Shown in pieces: positions 45,434 to 56,512 of a DNA stretch of 64,000 nt. A model generated the notes under the pieces. The model ran no database searches. It had not been told where the DNA came from and saw only the letters and a list, made by a program, of their open reading frames with translations. The stretch covers positions 1,426,001 to 1,490,000 of the forward strand of contig BCKC01000006.1 in NCBI GenBank assembly GCA_001600455.1, read 5' to 3'. Every line of letters starts with the position of its first letter. Positions within the stretch are counted from its first letter, which is position 1. Origin of the DNA: Endocalyx cinctus. Lineage: Eukaryota > Ascomycota > Sordariomycetes > Amphisphaeriales > Apiosporaceae. The translations under genes and the position numbers were made by a program.

Positions 45434-46202
45434 AAAAAAAAAATCAATAAAAATAAGAAAGGGATGTCGATTAAGTATTGACGGAAATAATGAGGTAGAG
45501 GGAGTATGGGAAACTTTCTAGTCCTTACTCCTTTCATGCGTGTATTAGTATTATGAGAGTGGGCGGCGTTATTAGGGAGGGTAGAATTCTTTGAAGTGTC
45601 TACCGCTGTATTGCAGAAACACTTACGTGATAGTCATACCTATAAACTCACGAATCAAGTATGAGAGCACTGAATTGACACGACTTTCACCGTTTTTATT
45701 CTTCGTGATAACATTTACGTGCCCCTTCAGCTTGCGCGATGGTACTCCTCCCTCTTCTTCCTGATAAAGCACCTTGAAATATTACTAAAACATGATATAT
45801 ATTTTAATATGATCGTTAAAACCATCTATTCTATAACTTTCACATAATTCTATTGGCTGAGCACTTCTAAATTTATGGGATCCCAAAGGTGAAGAAAAAG
45901 TAAATAAGTATATACATACATCGAAGTTTAACATCTCCATATCCATCATACCATCCTACTACTAAAGAGAAGACTTGAACAGAAAAAGGATCGGCTATAT
46001 CTACGGGAAACATCCTTCCCTCACACATGCCCTATACCTCAATCTCTTTTCCCATTTCTTCGTCTAGTAACAGATTGACTATCAGTCCGGTAATAAGCTA
46101 CATTTTTTTTTCCCGCAACACCTCTTATCTTCAGAATCTATGTACACTTTTTTTTGAGTTCTACATATTGACAAAACGGTATTTGATCACCGCATCAGCA
46201 CA
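45361..46202. other. Convergent intergenic region, 0.84 kb
   Basis: 3' flanks of the Gly-rich gene and the HD-domain gene. Contains the GAAA microsatellite. Short ORFs elsewhere are unconvincing. Confidence 0.55.
45371..45443. repeat. (GAAA)n microsatellite with an undetermined base
   Basis: About 17 tandem GAAA units ending in poly(A), immediately 3' of the Gly-rich gene. Position 45400 is N, so the assembled repeat length is uncertain. Confidence 0.95.
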
Positions 46203-47096
46203 TCAGTCCGAGTAAGTGACGGGAAGGGGGGTCGGCGTCGGAGCCGGCGAGTTGCCGACGAGCTTATCGTACTGACGGTGGCCGTACGAGTCGAAGCCCT
46301 CGACGTTCGCGTCGCCAAAGTCCTGGATCAGCGTGTCGTACGCGGCGTCCGGCTTGACCGCGGCGAGGAAAGTGAAGGTCTCGTTTGTGCCCGCGATGAT
46401 GTCGTCGTCCGGGAAGGCCGCGACGATCGAGTTGTACTGCTCCTCCGGGATCGCCGGGTTCCTCGTTCCGGGGAAGTCGAACAGGATCGAGTTCAGGATC
46501 CATTGCACCTGAACGTTCTTGTAAGGGCCGATCCCGGTCGTCCCGTGCAGGGAGATACCGTCGAAGAGGTTCCCCATCCGGACGTCGTCCCACTCCGCTA
46601 GGTTGCTGTTGGGGTTCTCCTGGATGAACTTGAGGGCGCCGAGAGCGCCGTCGACCTCGAAGCGTTTATCGCTGGTTATGGGTTAATACAGCATATTCGC
46701 GTAGGCACATGGTGTCTCATAGACAAACAGGGAGGTGCGAGAAAAAAAAAAAAAAAAAAAAACTTACGCGCTGCGGTAGGTGGAATTCATCGAGCGGTCC
46801 CAACCTAAGTCGTGAAGAATGGTACCGATAGCGTGAGCTTCTTTATCAACGACAGCGGCGGCGGTCTCGTTAGCGTTGTAGGCAGCCACTCCATAGAGCC
46901 AGACGCGCATGCAGTGCTTGTAAAGGTAAGGGGTGAAGCCCTGGATGATCGCCTGCGCGTCACGGATGAGCGGTGTGTCCGGTACCTCGACTCCCGCGAT
47001 CATCGTGGTCGGAACGCCTGTAGGGCACGTCTGAGTTGGCTTGGCCGAGACGGCAGCCGCGAGAGCGGCAATAGAAGCAACACCGAAAGTCTTCAT
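46203..47096 (-). CDS. Secreted HD-domain protein (cyanamide-hydratase-like)
   Basis: Model complement(46203..46671, 46768..47096), 265 aa; the intron is phase 2 and contains a poly-pyrimidine tract on the coding strand. Residues 1-18 form a signal peptide (MKTFGVASIAALAAAVSA). The HD metal-binding core is visible: H61 (YKHCMRVWLYG), H95-D96 (GTILHDLGWD) and a later H in ISLHGTTGIGPYK. The layout R-V-W-L-Y-G ... LHDLG ... LHG is that of fungal cyanamide hydratase/Ddi2-like HD proteins. Those enzymes are usually cytosolic, so a secreted member is notable. Three sequons (NET, NST, NET) fit secretion. Substrate unknown. A TATA box lies 175 bp upstream. Confidence 0.85.
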
Positions 47097-48190
47097 TTTT
47101 TTTTTTCAAAGGGGTAGATTGAAGAAGTGTGGATTCTGAACTTGAAGTTAAGAATACGAAGCTGATGTATTTATTGAGATCTCGAAGACTATGGAGAAGC
47201 CGATATATGCAGTGTGATGCAGAGGTGATGAGCAAAAACAAAACTTCATCTGGTGGACAAAACAATCTCTTTTATACGCATTTTCATCTGTAGAGATATA
47301 AAGATTGAACATTTCCAAATCACTTTAGATACATCCTTTACTTTTTTTTTTCTTTTCTTTTGTTTTCTCGATATACTCAGCAACTCGTTTATTACGATGA
47401 TACCCTTAAACGGATGTGTGTAGCCTATTTCCAAATTTCATAACATGATACCGTAGTTGCTTGAAGTCCATGGTGATTAGGAGTTCGCTTAGCAGTCATC
47501 CTGGGGTAATTGAAGGATTGCTTTTCCTTGAAATCTCAGCCGGGTGGCTCAATTAGGTGCGCCATCATATCACGAAAGCCGTAAAGCTTACTATACCGTG
47601 ATTTATGATAATCGAAGAGAATGAATAAGCAGAATTAGTGTGCACTTTATGTGCGGGACGGCAAAGGTAGCAAGACAAAGTTGATCCTGATCCGATATCC
47701 TATTACGGCATATAGTCACGAAATAGCTATTTTATTCGCCATGTATTTTGCATAAGATTTGATTTTCTCAGTTGACTTTTCTTTCTTAGAAGGATAATTT
47801 ACGATAGACGAAACGGGTTGAAGCAAGCTAAGCTACAGAGTATGTTCCCAGAGTCCAAGCTCCTGTACCGTTTTGACCAAGTGATGTAAATGGTTACACG
47901 GGTACGGCATCAACGGAACACAGAAATATAGTAAGTATATGGCCTTGAATGATGCCTCGGCGAGGTCGTAAGGCGTGGATTGAGACCTGAATCCCTCTCG
48001 CTAGTAGTAGCCGATGCGTACATATGTCATGACATACGTAGGTAGGAAGAAATTAAGATCTACCTCGGTGTTGTTTCACATCCTCGACTTACTATCGCCT
48101 TGAAAGGCACTGGATACATTCTTCTTGAATAAAATTATTCAGCCTTTCAAGTTGTCGCTGGAACCGTGGAACAAACTTGTTTACGCCTTA
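47097..48190. other. Intergenic, 1.1 kb
   Basis: HD-domain promoter and 3' flank of the next minus-strand gene. No supported gene or RNA. Confidence 0.55.
47269..47276 (-). promoter_or_regulatory. TATA box of the HD-domain gene
   Basis: TATAAAAG on the minus strand, about 175 bp upstream of the start codon. Confidence 0.5.
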
Positions 48191-50284
48191 CTATCTCCAT
48201 TGAATCTCGCTTTCGGACCAAGGTGTTGATTGCTCATCCATGCACATGTGTGGATTGGTGTCCTCATAGCATGACGATTTACGAGGACGTCTTTCGCTCG
48301 TATTTCCTGGTGACGGTGGAAATACATTGTCCGCCTCTGAACTAGATCGTGACGATATCTCAGATGGTACCATAGAACGATCCAATATATCCTCCAACAT
48401 CGCCTTGCTCGATTTTCGATATTTGTCATTGAACACCAGAGGTATAGGCTTCCAGTTCTCATGTACTGAATTTCCTCGTCGCAAAGTTTCGGGCGCGTCA
48501 TCTAACAAAGGCATGAAAAATCCGATACTATACTTTCGAAACGAGTTGAGTATTCCTTCTTGTGGTTCTCGGATATTGTCTTCTGATGGTATAGCGCTGC
48601 TCTTTCTTCGACGTGACGAGATGCCAGTTGCGGTGCCACGTCTTTTCTTGCGTCTAGCTTGCGAGTTTCTTGAACAAGCTTCCTCATGGTGATTGCGAAA
48701 AGATGAAGACAGGACGGGGGTATTACGACTTTGTGGTGATTCTACAACCATTGATAATGGTGTTTGGGAAATAACTCCGCAATGCGCATCGACATTCATG
48801 TTGTAAAGGTCTGTTGCATTGTCCTCAGAGAGGCGTACGGCTGGTGTTATCTAATCACTAGTACACGAACGTGATAGGAGCTTCGGGAACATTGTCAATG
48901 ACGTGCTGGTAGCCGCCCTCTTTTTTCTTTTACCTTGGCTTTTCGGTAGAGTCTTACGAGGCGAAAAAGAAAGCGGCTCCTCTTCAAGACGCGGAAACTA
49001 ATCGCTAGTGAAGACGGGTTGCGCCGGTGGAGTAAGAGCCTGCAAACCGTCGTGACTCCCCGCATTTTGCGTATATGGCGGTGTTGAAGAGAAAGAAGAA
49101 GATCCCTCCCAAGAATGAGAATGAGAAGCTCGTCTTGACGTAGGAGAGTATATAGACGGTGATCTTTGCTCCATGGGTGCTGTTTCCAAATCCAAGTCTT
49201 TCGTGAGTGACCCCTAGTTTACCTCGGTGATACTTTGGCGAGAGACGATGGTCACCGTAGACGTACCGCGGGTACGCTTATGACGGCGACCGGAGCAACC
49301 TGCGAAGCCAAAACAAGGTCTTGGCGAGCTTATCGTTGTACATGGGCTCGCCGTTGCCGGCGTGTTTGGAACGATAGCCTGAGCTTCGAAAGTGGGGTTG
49401 CAAGGTGATTTTCCAGGTAGAAGCCATGTCAAGCATTCAATCGACCTCATATCGTCACCTCGAAGGCCCTTTATCACGATATCCAGAATTCCGGCGATAT
49501 CATCAACGGAGACCATATAGGCGTAGGTAGAATCTAGTGACGCAGAGGGGGCAACTTTTCCTATACTATCTTCGGATCTTGGCCTTGACAAGGAGTGATT
49601 CTCATTTGATTCCATTCCTGATGATATGGACTGCGTGCTCTGGTTATGGCGCCCATCGGACAAGTAGGCACGGACGTTACGGACAATTTTGTCAATCACC
49701 GTCCCATTCATCTGTCCATCAAATTGTGATATTATATCAGCTAATCGCCGCTCACCACAAGATGACATTTTAACATCATTGCTTAGATGCACCGAGCTCC
49801 ATCGTCTAGTAGTAATGGGAGATGCCGGAGATGCCGCGAGAGGATTCACGTCCGGACTGACATCATTTCTTGAGAGGATGTCTATGTCTGTGACTATTTT
49901 CAAGTCTTCGTTCTTTCCAGTTACGCCAGCTGTGAAACACTGCTTCTTAGCCGTTGGGGAAACATGGTTCTGCACGGTCGAATGTTTGTGGCGATCGGCT
50001 AAGGGTGTCCTCCACTTCGTTTCAGTCTTTCCTTGGGAATCAGATCCATCTGATATCGGTTCTGAATCAGGTTGAAGTGGTTCACATGCAGATATAAGGG
50101 GCTCGGATAGCCGTTTTTGCAGATTCACTTCCTCCGGGATTTGAAAGGTACGAGTTGGAGGTATTATGCTGGCATGTCGGCTCTGTATACGACTAGAAGG
50201 GGCGCTGAAGAATTGGTCGTCCTCTATACCCAACTGAAGACTATCACACGAAAGATGTCGAACATTGGTAATGCCTTCGGCCAT
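48191..50284 (-). CDS. Uncharacterised Ser-rich protein; frame continues through in-frame TAG codons
   Basis: From the ATG at 50284 one frame stays coding-like for 698 codons but contains three internal TAGs, at 49214, 48998 and 48851 (lowest coordinate of each). The first can be removed by an in-frame 87-bp intron (49180..49266; GTACGT donor, ACTCAC branch 18 bases before AACAG). With that intron the protein is 399 aa and ends at 48998. The rest of the frame, including a 202-codon ATG-started segment (48191..48799), follows after two more TAGs for which I found no good intron. The product is Ser/Arg/Pro-rich and mostly disordered, with basic runs (RRHKRTRG, RRKKRRG) that could be nuclear signals and one ordered helix region (SVDDIAGILDIVIKGL). 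No domain recognised. It may be a truncated gene, a readthrough gene or a mis-modelled splice. Confidence 0.55.
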
Positions 50285-51426
50285 GCGGATCTGATCTCTC
50301 CTCCTAGGTATAGGTTGGTTTATGATCTAGGCAAAATGATGAAGTGATGGGTAAAATTGTAGCTATTAATGATAGGGGAGAGTTGAAGCAGGCAACTTAA
50401 TTGTACACTGGAGAAATGATACTTGGCTTCAACGAATATGATAGAAAATTATATTTATTTCTTAGGATGAAAAGTCGATGAAACAAATAGTGATATACCT
50501 AAAATTGATCTTTGAGGTCGACAAGAGCTACTAGCTCCTAAGTATTGGGTTATATGTATGTGATTCAGCACCTACCTACTTGACGTATATTGATTTTCCC
50601 ATTGCTATGGCTTAACCTAATTATTTTCACTTTACAGTATACCACAAATCGATGGGCCATGTAAGGACTTCATTATTTTTATAATACACGATAAATAGTA
50701 TAGTGGTGGATAAACGGAATAATGAAATGGATATATCAAGTTATAATAGTCAAATACTTCGTAATGTACTCCGTCAGTCTATATTGCTGCCTCGTAAGTA
50801 TAATTCTAATGGATTATATTAAGCTAGGTGAGTAGGTACTTAAGTAAGTAAGAGTTAGCATTTGGCCAGCCTATAGTTAGGTAGCTTGGCTGCTTAATTA
50901 ACGGGTCTATTACCTATTTGATAGTAATCAATACCTAATCCAACAGCCTAACAGGATTCGTAATACTTACCTAGTCCAGTAAGTACGTTTTAAGTAGGTA
51001 CTTAAGTACCTGTATAGCTAGCCGTATACCTGTATCTATTACTTAGTGGTATGTAAAAGGTGACAAACACCATAGATTTCAAATAGATCATTCTGCCCGC
51101 CTTCTCCATGCACCTTGCGTGTCAATTCTCTATCTTTCTATCTCTTTTTGGAGTAAAATTTGAATAACACCGGTGACGGAATCAATATTTACCGTTGTAT
51201 CGAAACCTAATATTTTTTGCATGAACGTACCTGCGTATTTGAAGTAAGGTACAGCCAGATCCGAAATCGCAATTTGGGTATCTCATAAATCAGCGGTCTA
51301 CAAATCTGGAACAGTCGGTAGACCAGCTATCAGAGCTCTCGCTGGCATAAAATAAAGTCTAAGGGTACGTGTCACTTGACAACTGGAACCATCAATAGAT
51401 CACAAATCTTCTTCTTCTCTCTCTCT

Positions 51427-51460
<34 letters not shown>

Positions 51461-51811
51461 TGCTTACCCTTCTCCTTGTTTCTTTTACTTCTTCATGGAT
51501 AGGACATATTTTCTTGAGCCGTGAAAATATCTTCAATCAGGTGATTCTCCAACTCTCCAACCATCCATCCATGGATCCGTCTCCAACAACACCACTGTGG
51601 CGGAAAATTTAATATTTAATTTATATATACTTCGCCTTTACTCTTCCTTACTTCTTTGTAAACTTGCAAGATTTATTCCCAGATATATACCATTTGATAA
51701 CTCAACCTACACGCATTCTCGTTGTTCTTCTTTATAAAGCTGAAAGAATTGGTCGGATTAGATCTACAGTACTAAATAATTTCAAACCCCAAAACTGAAA
51801 ACACTAGGAGG
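50285..51811. other. Divergent intergenic region, 1.5 kb, with TAGGTA cluster
   Basis: Between 50550 and 51030 the words taggtactta, aagtaggtac and tacctg recur many times in both orientations. A (CTT)n(CT)n(T)n tract lies near 51409-51457. Contains the promoters of both flanking genes. Confidence 0.55.
51409..51457. repeat. CTT/CT/T low-complexity tract
   Basis: (CTT)n grading into (CT)n and then about 27 T, in the upstream region of the TANGO2-like gene. Confidence 0.9.
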
Positions 51812-52822
51812 ATGTGTATTGTTCTCCTGTCAACGGCGCATCCCAAGTATGCGCTCATCGCTATCGACAATCGGGACGAGTACGTGTTAAGACCCACTAG
51901 CCGACCGTACTGGTGGACCCACAAACCTTCGGGTACCAAGATCCTCTCGGCCCGAGATCTACATCGGCGAGAACGAGGCACCTGGCTCGGCGTTAGCAAA
52001 AATGGTCGTTTTGCTGTTTTAACTAACTACCGCGAGTCGAAATTGGATGACCCTGATCCGAGTATTTGTGGTGTGCTTAGTCGAGGGAGTATGGTCACGG
52101 CCTGGCTCGGTAGTCCGGCTGATGTCGATCTAGACGACTTTGTTAAGAATATGCTGGAAAGCGGCATGGCAAAGGGCGTTGGCGGCTTTTCTCTCATATG
52201 CGGAGACTTGAAGGTCAAGGCGACCGAAGGAATACAGCCGTTGGCTATTATTTCCAACCGATGGGACGATGTGGGCGAAGTACCCCGGATTGCAGGAGAA
52301 AGAGGAAAAACGTATGGGCTTAGCAATGCCGTATATACTAAGGCTGCTACTTGGCCGAAAATTATAATAGGAAAAAAGCTCATGGAAGAGACCGTCCAAG
52401 AAGCTGCTGATAAAGACTTGAGTGAAGAGGAATTGACCGAGAGATTATTTGCTATCCTTGACCACGATACGTTCCCTTCAGGATTGGAGACCACACTAGA
52501 ACATATGGACTCGCTAAAGCAATCGATATACGTCGAACCTTTCGGAGGCGAACATGATATGGAAGAGGCTCGGATAATGGGAAAAGATAAACCTGCGTTT
52601 GACGAAATCGAGGATGGGAACGAATCCGAGGGGCAAAAGAGAACGGATCCATCGGTGAATTTCATGAAGGGGGCCTACGGTACGCAACGACAGACCGTCA
52701 TCCTCGTTGACTTAGAGGGGAATATTACTTACAAGGAGCGTGCTCTGTGGGACGCACATGGTAATCGGGTGGAGAAGGGGAAAGGTGACAAGACAGTCAA
52801 ATATTCAATAGAAGACGCATAG
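51812..52822 (+). CDS. TANGO2: TANGO2-family (NRDE) protein
   Basis: Single exon, 336 aa. The family signature NRDE is at residues 20-23 (AIDNRDEYVLRPTSRPYWW), preceded by the conserved Cys2 after the initiator Met. Further hallmarks follow: ARDLHRRERGTWLGVSKNGRFAVLTNYRE, RGSMVTAWL, VGGFSLICGDL, and a C-terminal YGTQRQTVILVD that closes the fold. TANGO2 proteins are conserved in eukaryotes and linked to heme trafficking, mitochondrial lipid metabolism and Golgi organisation; their biochemical activity is not settled. Length and motifs are normal. Divergent from the TAG-interrupted gene. Confidence 0.95.
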   Translation: MCIVLLSTAHPKYALIAIDNRDEYVLRPTSRPYWWTHKPSGTKILSARDLHRRERGTWLGVSKNGRFAVLTNYRESKLDDPDPSICGVLSRGSMVTAWLGSPADVDLDDFVKNMLESGMAKGVGGFSLICGDLKVKATEGIQPLAIISNRWDDVGEVPRIAGERGKTYGLSNAVYTKAATWPKIIIGKKLMEETVQEAADKDLSEEELTERLFAILDHDTFPSGLETTLEHMDSLKQSIYVEPFGGEHDMEEARIMGKDKPAFDEIEDGNESEGQKRTDPSVNFMKGAYGTQRQTVILVDLEGNITYKERALWDAHGNRVEKGKGDKTVKYSIEDA

Positions 52823-53486
52823 GGATGGAGGCTTATATATATTTAGAAAATCTTGTTATAGGTTTGATATTAGTTCTTGGTTAATTGGGAGATTAGTCAA
52901 TATGATAGGAATAATATCGTTGCTTTACTGTACTGAATGTAAAGTCATTTGCTCCGTTGATTTGTATATTTATTCCCCATGACTTGATTACTTGCGAAAC
53001 CCCTTCTCTCGCCTCCCCAACGCCGCCACCTAACAAGTTCTTATATTTTATTTCACATTAAGTAATACATATTGCATGTCACCTGCCATAAGCTTTACTC
53101 GAATTATTATATTCTATGATGGCTCTAAGTATTATATAAAATATGGTATTTTGAAATCTCTTTTCGAAGGGGAAGGAGATCCGACGCAACTACAATACAG
53201 TAGGCAAGCAGGGCCGCTAATAGGATATGTAGGTGGGTGGTAGCTTCACTTGAATTTCACTTGAATTTAAACTTGAATAATCATTACTTGCTAGCAAGTG
53301 CCTGTTATCTATTACCTAGTGCTCTTACCTTTGTTTGGCTGAATCGATATTTGAGGAATCGTCAAGTAGATTAGGACATCTCCTAGTGAATCTTCATTAT
53401 TCCATTATATACCGATGAATGGGATACGCAGATTATCATCAAAATTTTCTGGTACCTTCTAACTTTAGAAATACCGACCGCAATTC
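52823..53486. other. Intergenic, 0.66 kb
   Basis: TANGO2 3' flank and promoter of the next plus-strand gene. A short direct repeat (cacttgaattt twice) occurs near 53247-53268. Confidence 0.5.
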
Positions 53487-55577
53487 ATGTCCTTTTTCTA
53501 TCTTGCAAGTAACGGGTTTTCTCTTTTGACGCAACCTGTTCAATTAGATTTCGAATCCTGCCATGACCTTCCGAACGTTCATCGTCAACATAATCACTTT
53601 TATTTATCTACCGACCGATGCACGAGAAACAGCGCTCGAGAATCAAGATCTGAGAGCTCTCATAAATACTCTAAGACATCTACGCGACATTCTGAGGTTA
53701 CTTATCCTAATCTGGATTCAATTGTGCAGATTCCATCTCGAGTGGCTCCAATATCTCGCCCTCTGGATTTATTATATCTTCCGTCTGTGGAAAGACTTAG
53801 TCGCTATCGGAGCCATGGTGATTTATTTCACTCTCGTCAAAATATTGATGATCCTCGAATCGTACATTTCTCCAAGATGGGCTCTCACTCGGACACTCCA
53901 AAACTAATGGCTCGAGGACGCTCCTCAACACGCACTTTCAAGTTCAAGCCATCAAAGGATCGTGTCGACAACGAGGTAACTCCAAACGAAGAAACCAGTG
54001 ATAGTAATCTTAGTGCTATCGATAATAATCGTATAATTGGATCTCGATTTCGATCTGATCAGTTTGAGGGTGTCTCTATTCCACATCTCACCCACCAGCC
54101 CCCGGTATCATTTACTCCTCGTAAGCTCTCTGCCAGCTTTTCGACCGAAGAACCTCTATCGAGTCATCCGACTACCGCCTATTCGTCCATCACTGCATCA
54201 AAAACACCTTCAATACCGTTACCAAGCTTGATGGATTCTACAACTAATTATTCCACTCCAGCATACTCGTCCATGGCAACAGCATATCAATCTCGTCCAA
54301 GTCTAGACCGGAAAACACAGCAACGAGGAGGGCTGAGAGCATCAAAAACATTTAGTAACCTACCTATGCCGACTATTTATCAAGGAGACATTCATCGAAC
54401 CACCCCTAGCAATATCAAATCACCTAGAGCATCCATAGGAACCACGTACACTACAGCTACGGCATATCCAAGTATGCAAGATGAAAACATGCCTCCTGGT
54501 AGCTCAGCAGACTTTTTAGCTAGTAAGAAGAAGGGACAAATTATCACAAGCAGTCAGACTCCTTTGGGTTCCAAAATTGCCTCTCCAACAAAACCAAAAC
54601 ATCGAACTGGGCTGCCTAAGTCGCGAACCTTAAACGTCTTATCCAACCTTACCTTATCACTTTCTAGAACATCACTAGGAGGCTTCAAAGACAGCCACTC
54701 TCGCCAAACTTCAACGTCATCAAGTACAATAGATCCTCACTCGACTATGCCATATGGCCATCAGGGTTACTCGGTCACAAATTCGTCCCAAGACTTATTC
54801 GAATCCCCCATTAAATCAACTAATCCTCGAGAAATATTTACGGCGCAAAACTCAAGATATTGGACAGGCAGATTTATGGCATTACGGGATCGCTTCTATG
54901 CCGAGATGTTAATGCCAGACAATATGCTGACGCTTGTGAATGCCCACGCAGAGCAGTCCCTAGTTCCAGAGTCCCAACAACATTCGAAGGCTTCAAAACA
55001 GGCTATAAGCAGCGTATTTCATTCGAGTGGACGCGCGCAATTACAATCATCATCGACGACGGCTTGTATAGTGTCGCCTGTCGTTATATCAAGCAGCCCA
55101 TCCAAACCGCAGCAAACACAGAATTCTCCCAATAAGACGTATCAACCACGTTTATCCAACACCAGAGAAGAGTCATTCTCATCCACTGTTTCAAGTTCTT
55201 CGGCCATAAGAATCAACCCTAAACCAAATCCTACCTGGACGCCTCGGAGGAACTTTAAGGCAATGGAGAACAGCCCGGCCAAGGTGAAACGGAAACCCAA
55301 ACCTCGCCACGCCGAGGCAGCAGCTATCCTGAACGACGACGACAACCGCACCAGACGAGTTTTCCTCCATCTCGACGCATTATGCAAGACGCCCGAGGCA
55401 AGAAAGAGCCTGCACGATTGGCAGCAAAGCTACGCTCGGCAAGTCGGGAACAGAGCGCTCCTGCCACCGGGCGGAACCATGTCGGATCTAAAGGACGGCG
55501 ATAAAGCGAAGGAAAAGAGTTGGGTGGGTAGATTGCTGAGCGGTTCCAGTGCAGGAAGCATTCGAAATCCATCATGA
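53487..55577 (+). CDS. Ser/Thr-rich uncharacterised protein, 696 aa
   Basis: One long exon with no recognised domain. Most of the protein is disordered, rich in Ser, Thr, Pro and basic residues, with short repeated motifs around TTAYSSITA, TPAYSSMATAYQS and TTATAYPSM. Two segments look ordered: residues about 450-490 (SRYWTGRFMALRDRFYAEML) and the C-terminal helix near residue 630 (RVFLHLDALCKTPEARKSLHDWQQSYARQ). The second ATG, at 53877 (MGSHSDTPKLM), is a plausible alternative start, because the first 130 residues have weaker codon bias. The protein could be a cell-cycle or cytoskeletal scaffold, but nothing in the sequence proves it. The open frame of this length is very unlikely by chance. 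Confidence 0.75.
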   Translation: MSFFYLASNGFSLLTQPVQLDFESCHDLPNVHRQHNHFYLSTDRCTRNSARESRSESSHKYSKTSTRHSEVTYPNLDSIVQIPSRVAPISRPLDLLYLPSVERLSRYRSHGDLFHSRQNIDDPRIVHFSKMGSHSDTPKLMARGRSSTRTFKFKPSKDRVDNEVTPNEETSDSNLSAIDNNRIIGSRFRSDQFEGVSIPHLTHQPPVSFTPRKLSASFSTEEPLSSHPTTAYSSITASKTPSIPLPSLMDSTTNYSTPAYSSMATAYQSRPSLDRKTQQRGGLRASKTFSNLPMPTIYQGDIHRTTPSNIKSPRASIGTTYTTATAYPSMQDENMPPGSSADFLASKKKGQIITSSQTPLGSKIASPTKPKHRTGLPKSRTLNVLSNLTLSLSRTSLGGFKDSHSRQTSTSSSTIDPHSTMPYGHQGYSVTNSSQDLFESPIKSTNPREIFTAQNSRYWTGRFMALRDRFYAEMLMPDNMLTLVNAHAEQSLVPESQQHSKASKQAISSVFHSSGRAQLQSSSTTACIVSPVVISSSPSKPQQTQNSPNKTYQPRLSNTREESFSSTVSSSSAIRINPKPNPTWTPRRNFKAMENSPAKVKRKPKPRHAEAAAILNDDDNRTRRVFLHLDALCKTPEARKSLHDWQQSYARQVGNRALLPPGGTMSDLKDGDKAKEKSWVGRLLSGSSAGSIRNPS

Positions 55578-56512
55578 GCTATGTTGAAAGTGCGAGATCA
55601 GGAAGCTGTGGTGTTTAGTGTTTGTGTTATTCTTTCTGGCACAGCGGTATTCTTGGGTGCATCGCGAGGATTGCATACTTCTCCTATTGCATCCTTTATA
55701 AGCCCGAGCTCAGAGATACTCGAGATAACATGCGTTAAACATCATTGTCTCTTGCAAAATTAAAGGAGAGAGTATTTTTTCCTAACTCGGAGGACCAATA
55801 CTAGTCTTATAAAATTACGAGAACCCAAACCCTGTATGATATAGTAGATTCTTCAGGCAGGCGATTCATTATACAGCCTTGAGCCTTTAGAAATAATGAA
55901 AGTCTATATGTTCAATAAACCATTCATTCTGAGTGAACTTTATTAGTGCACTATGTCTTGATTAAACCTTAAAATTGAGAAACCTGGGGATTTTCTGATG
56001 ATAGGAAAGGTCCATCTTGATCTGACGAAAGGGGGGCAATTAGATTTTGCAAGACTCATCTAGTATTAGAGCTCTCCTCACCGTCTCTTAGAAAGTCCTT
56101 AGTCTGCTCTATTTGCTGGATACGCACCAGTGATGATAATTGTAGTGGAATGTCATGATTTATCCTGCTGCTAACAGATCATTATAAAGAGATAACCCTG
56201 AGCGCCGATGCTGATGAAGTGAAAGCCTTATACAGTCTTTACGATGCCCCCACTTTTGTTTTCTCTCTCTCTTCATGTGATGAAGAATAAATAATGAGCC
56301 ATCCTTAACGCCTTTTCCCAATGTCTATAGGGATATATAATATGATTTTTGTCCGCATGCAGTCCTGCTTCTCTTCCCCTTTCCTTCCAGCCCATGCCAA
56401 CCTAATTATGAAGAAAAGAAACAATTATACGCCAAACCGCTTATCTTAAAGATAAGTCTCGGCCTTTGAACTATTAATAAACGAGGTACTGTTTATGTTG
56501 TTATGTATTTAT
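55578..56512. other. Convergent intergenic region, 0.9 kb
   Basis: 3' flanks of the Ser-rich gene and TFB2. No supported feature. Confidence 0.55.

Noticed and set aside
48851..49216. Alternative nuclear code or TAG recoding for the 48-50 kb gene
   Set aside because: Several well-supported genes in the window end at TAG (the O-methyltransferase, kinase 1), so TAG is a normal stop here.
52027..52665. 212-codon ORF antisense to the TANGO2-like gene
   Set aside because: It is Ser-rich, with no ordered segment, and fully antisense to a gene with clear family motifs.
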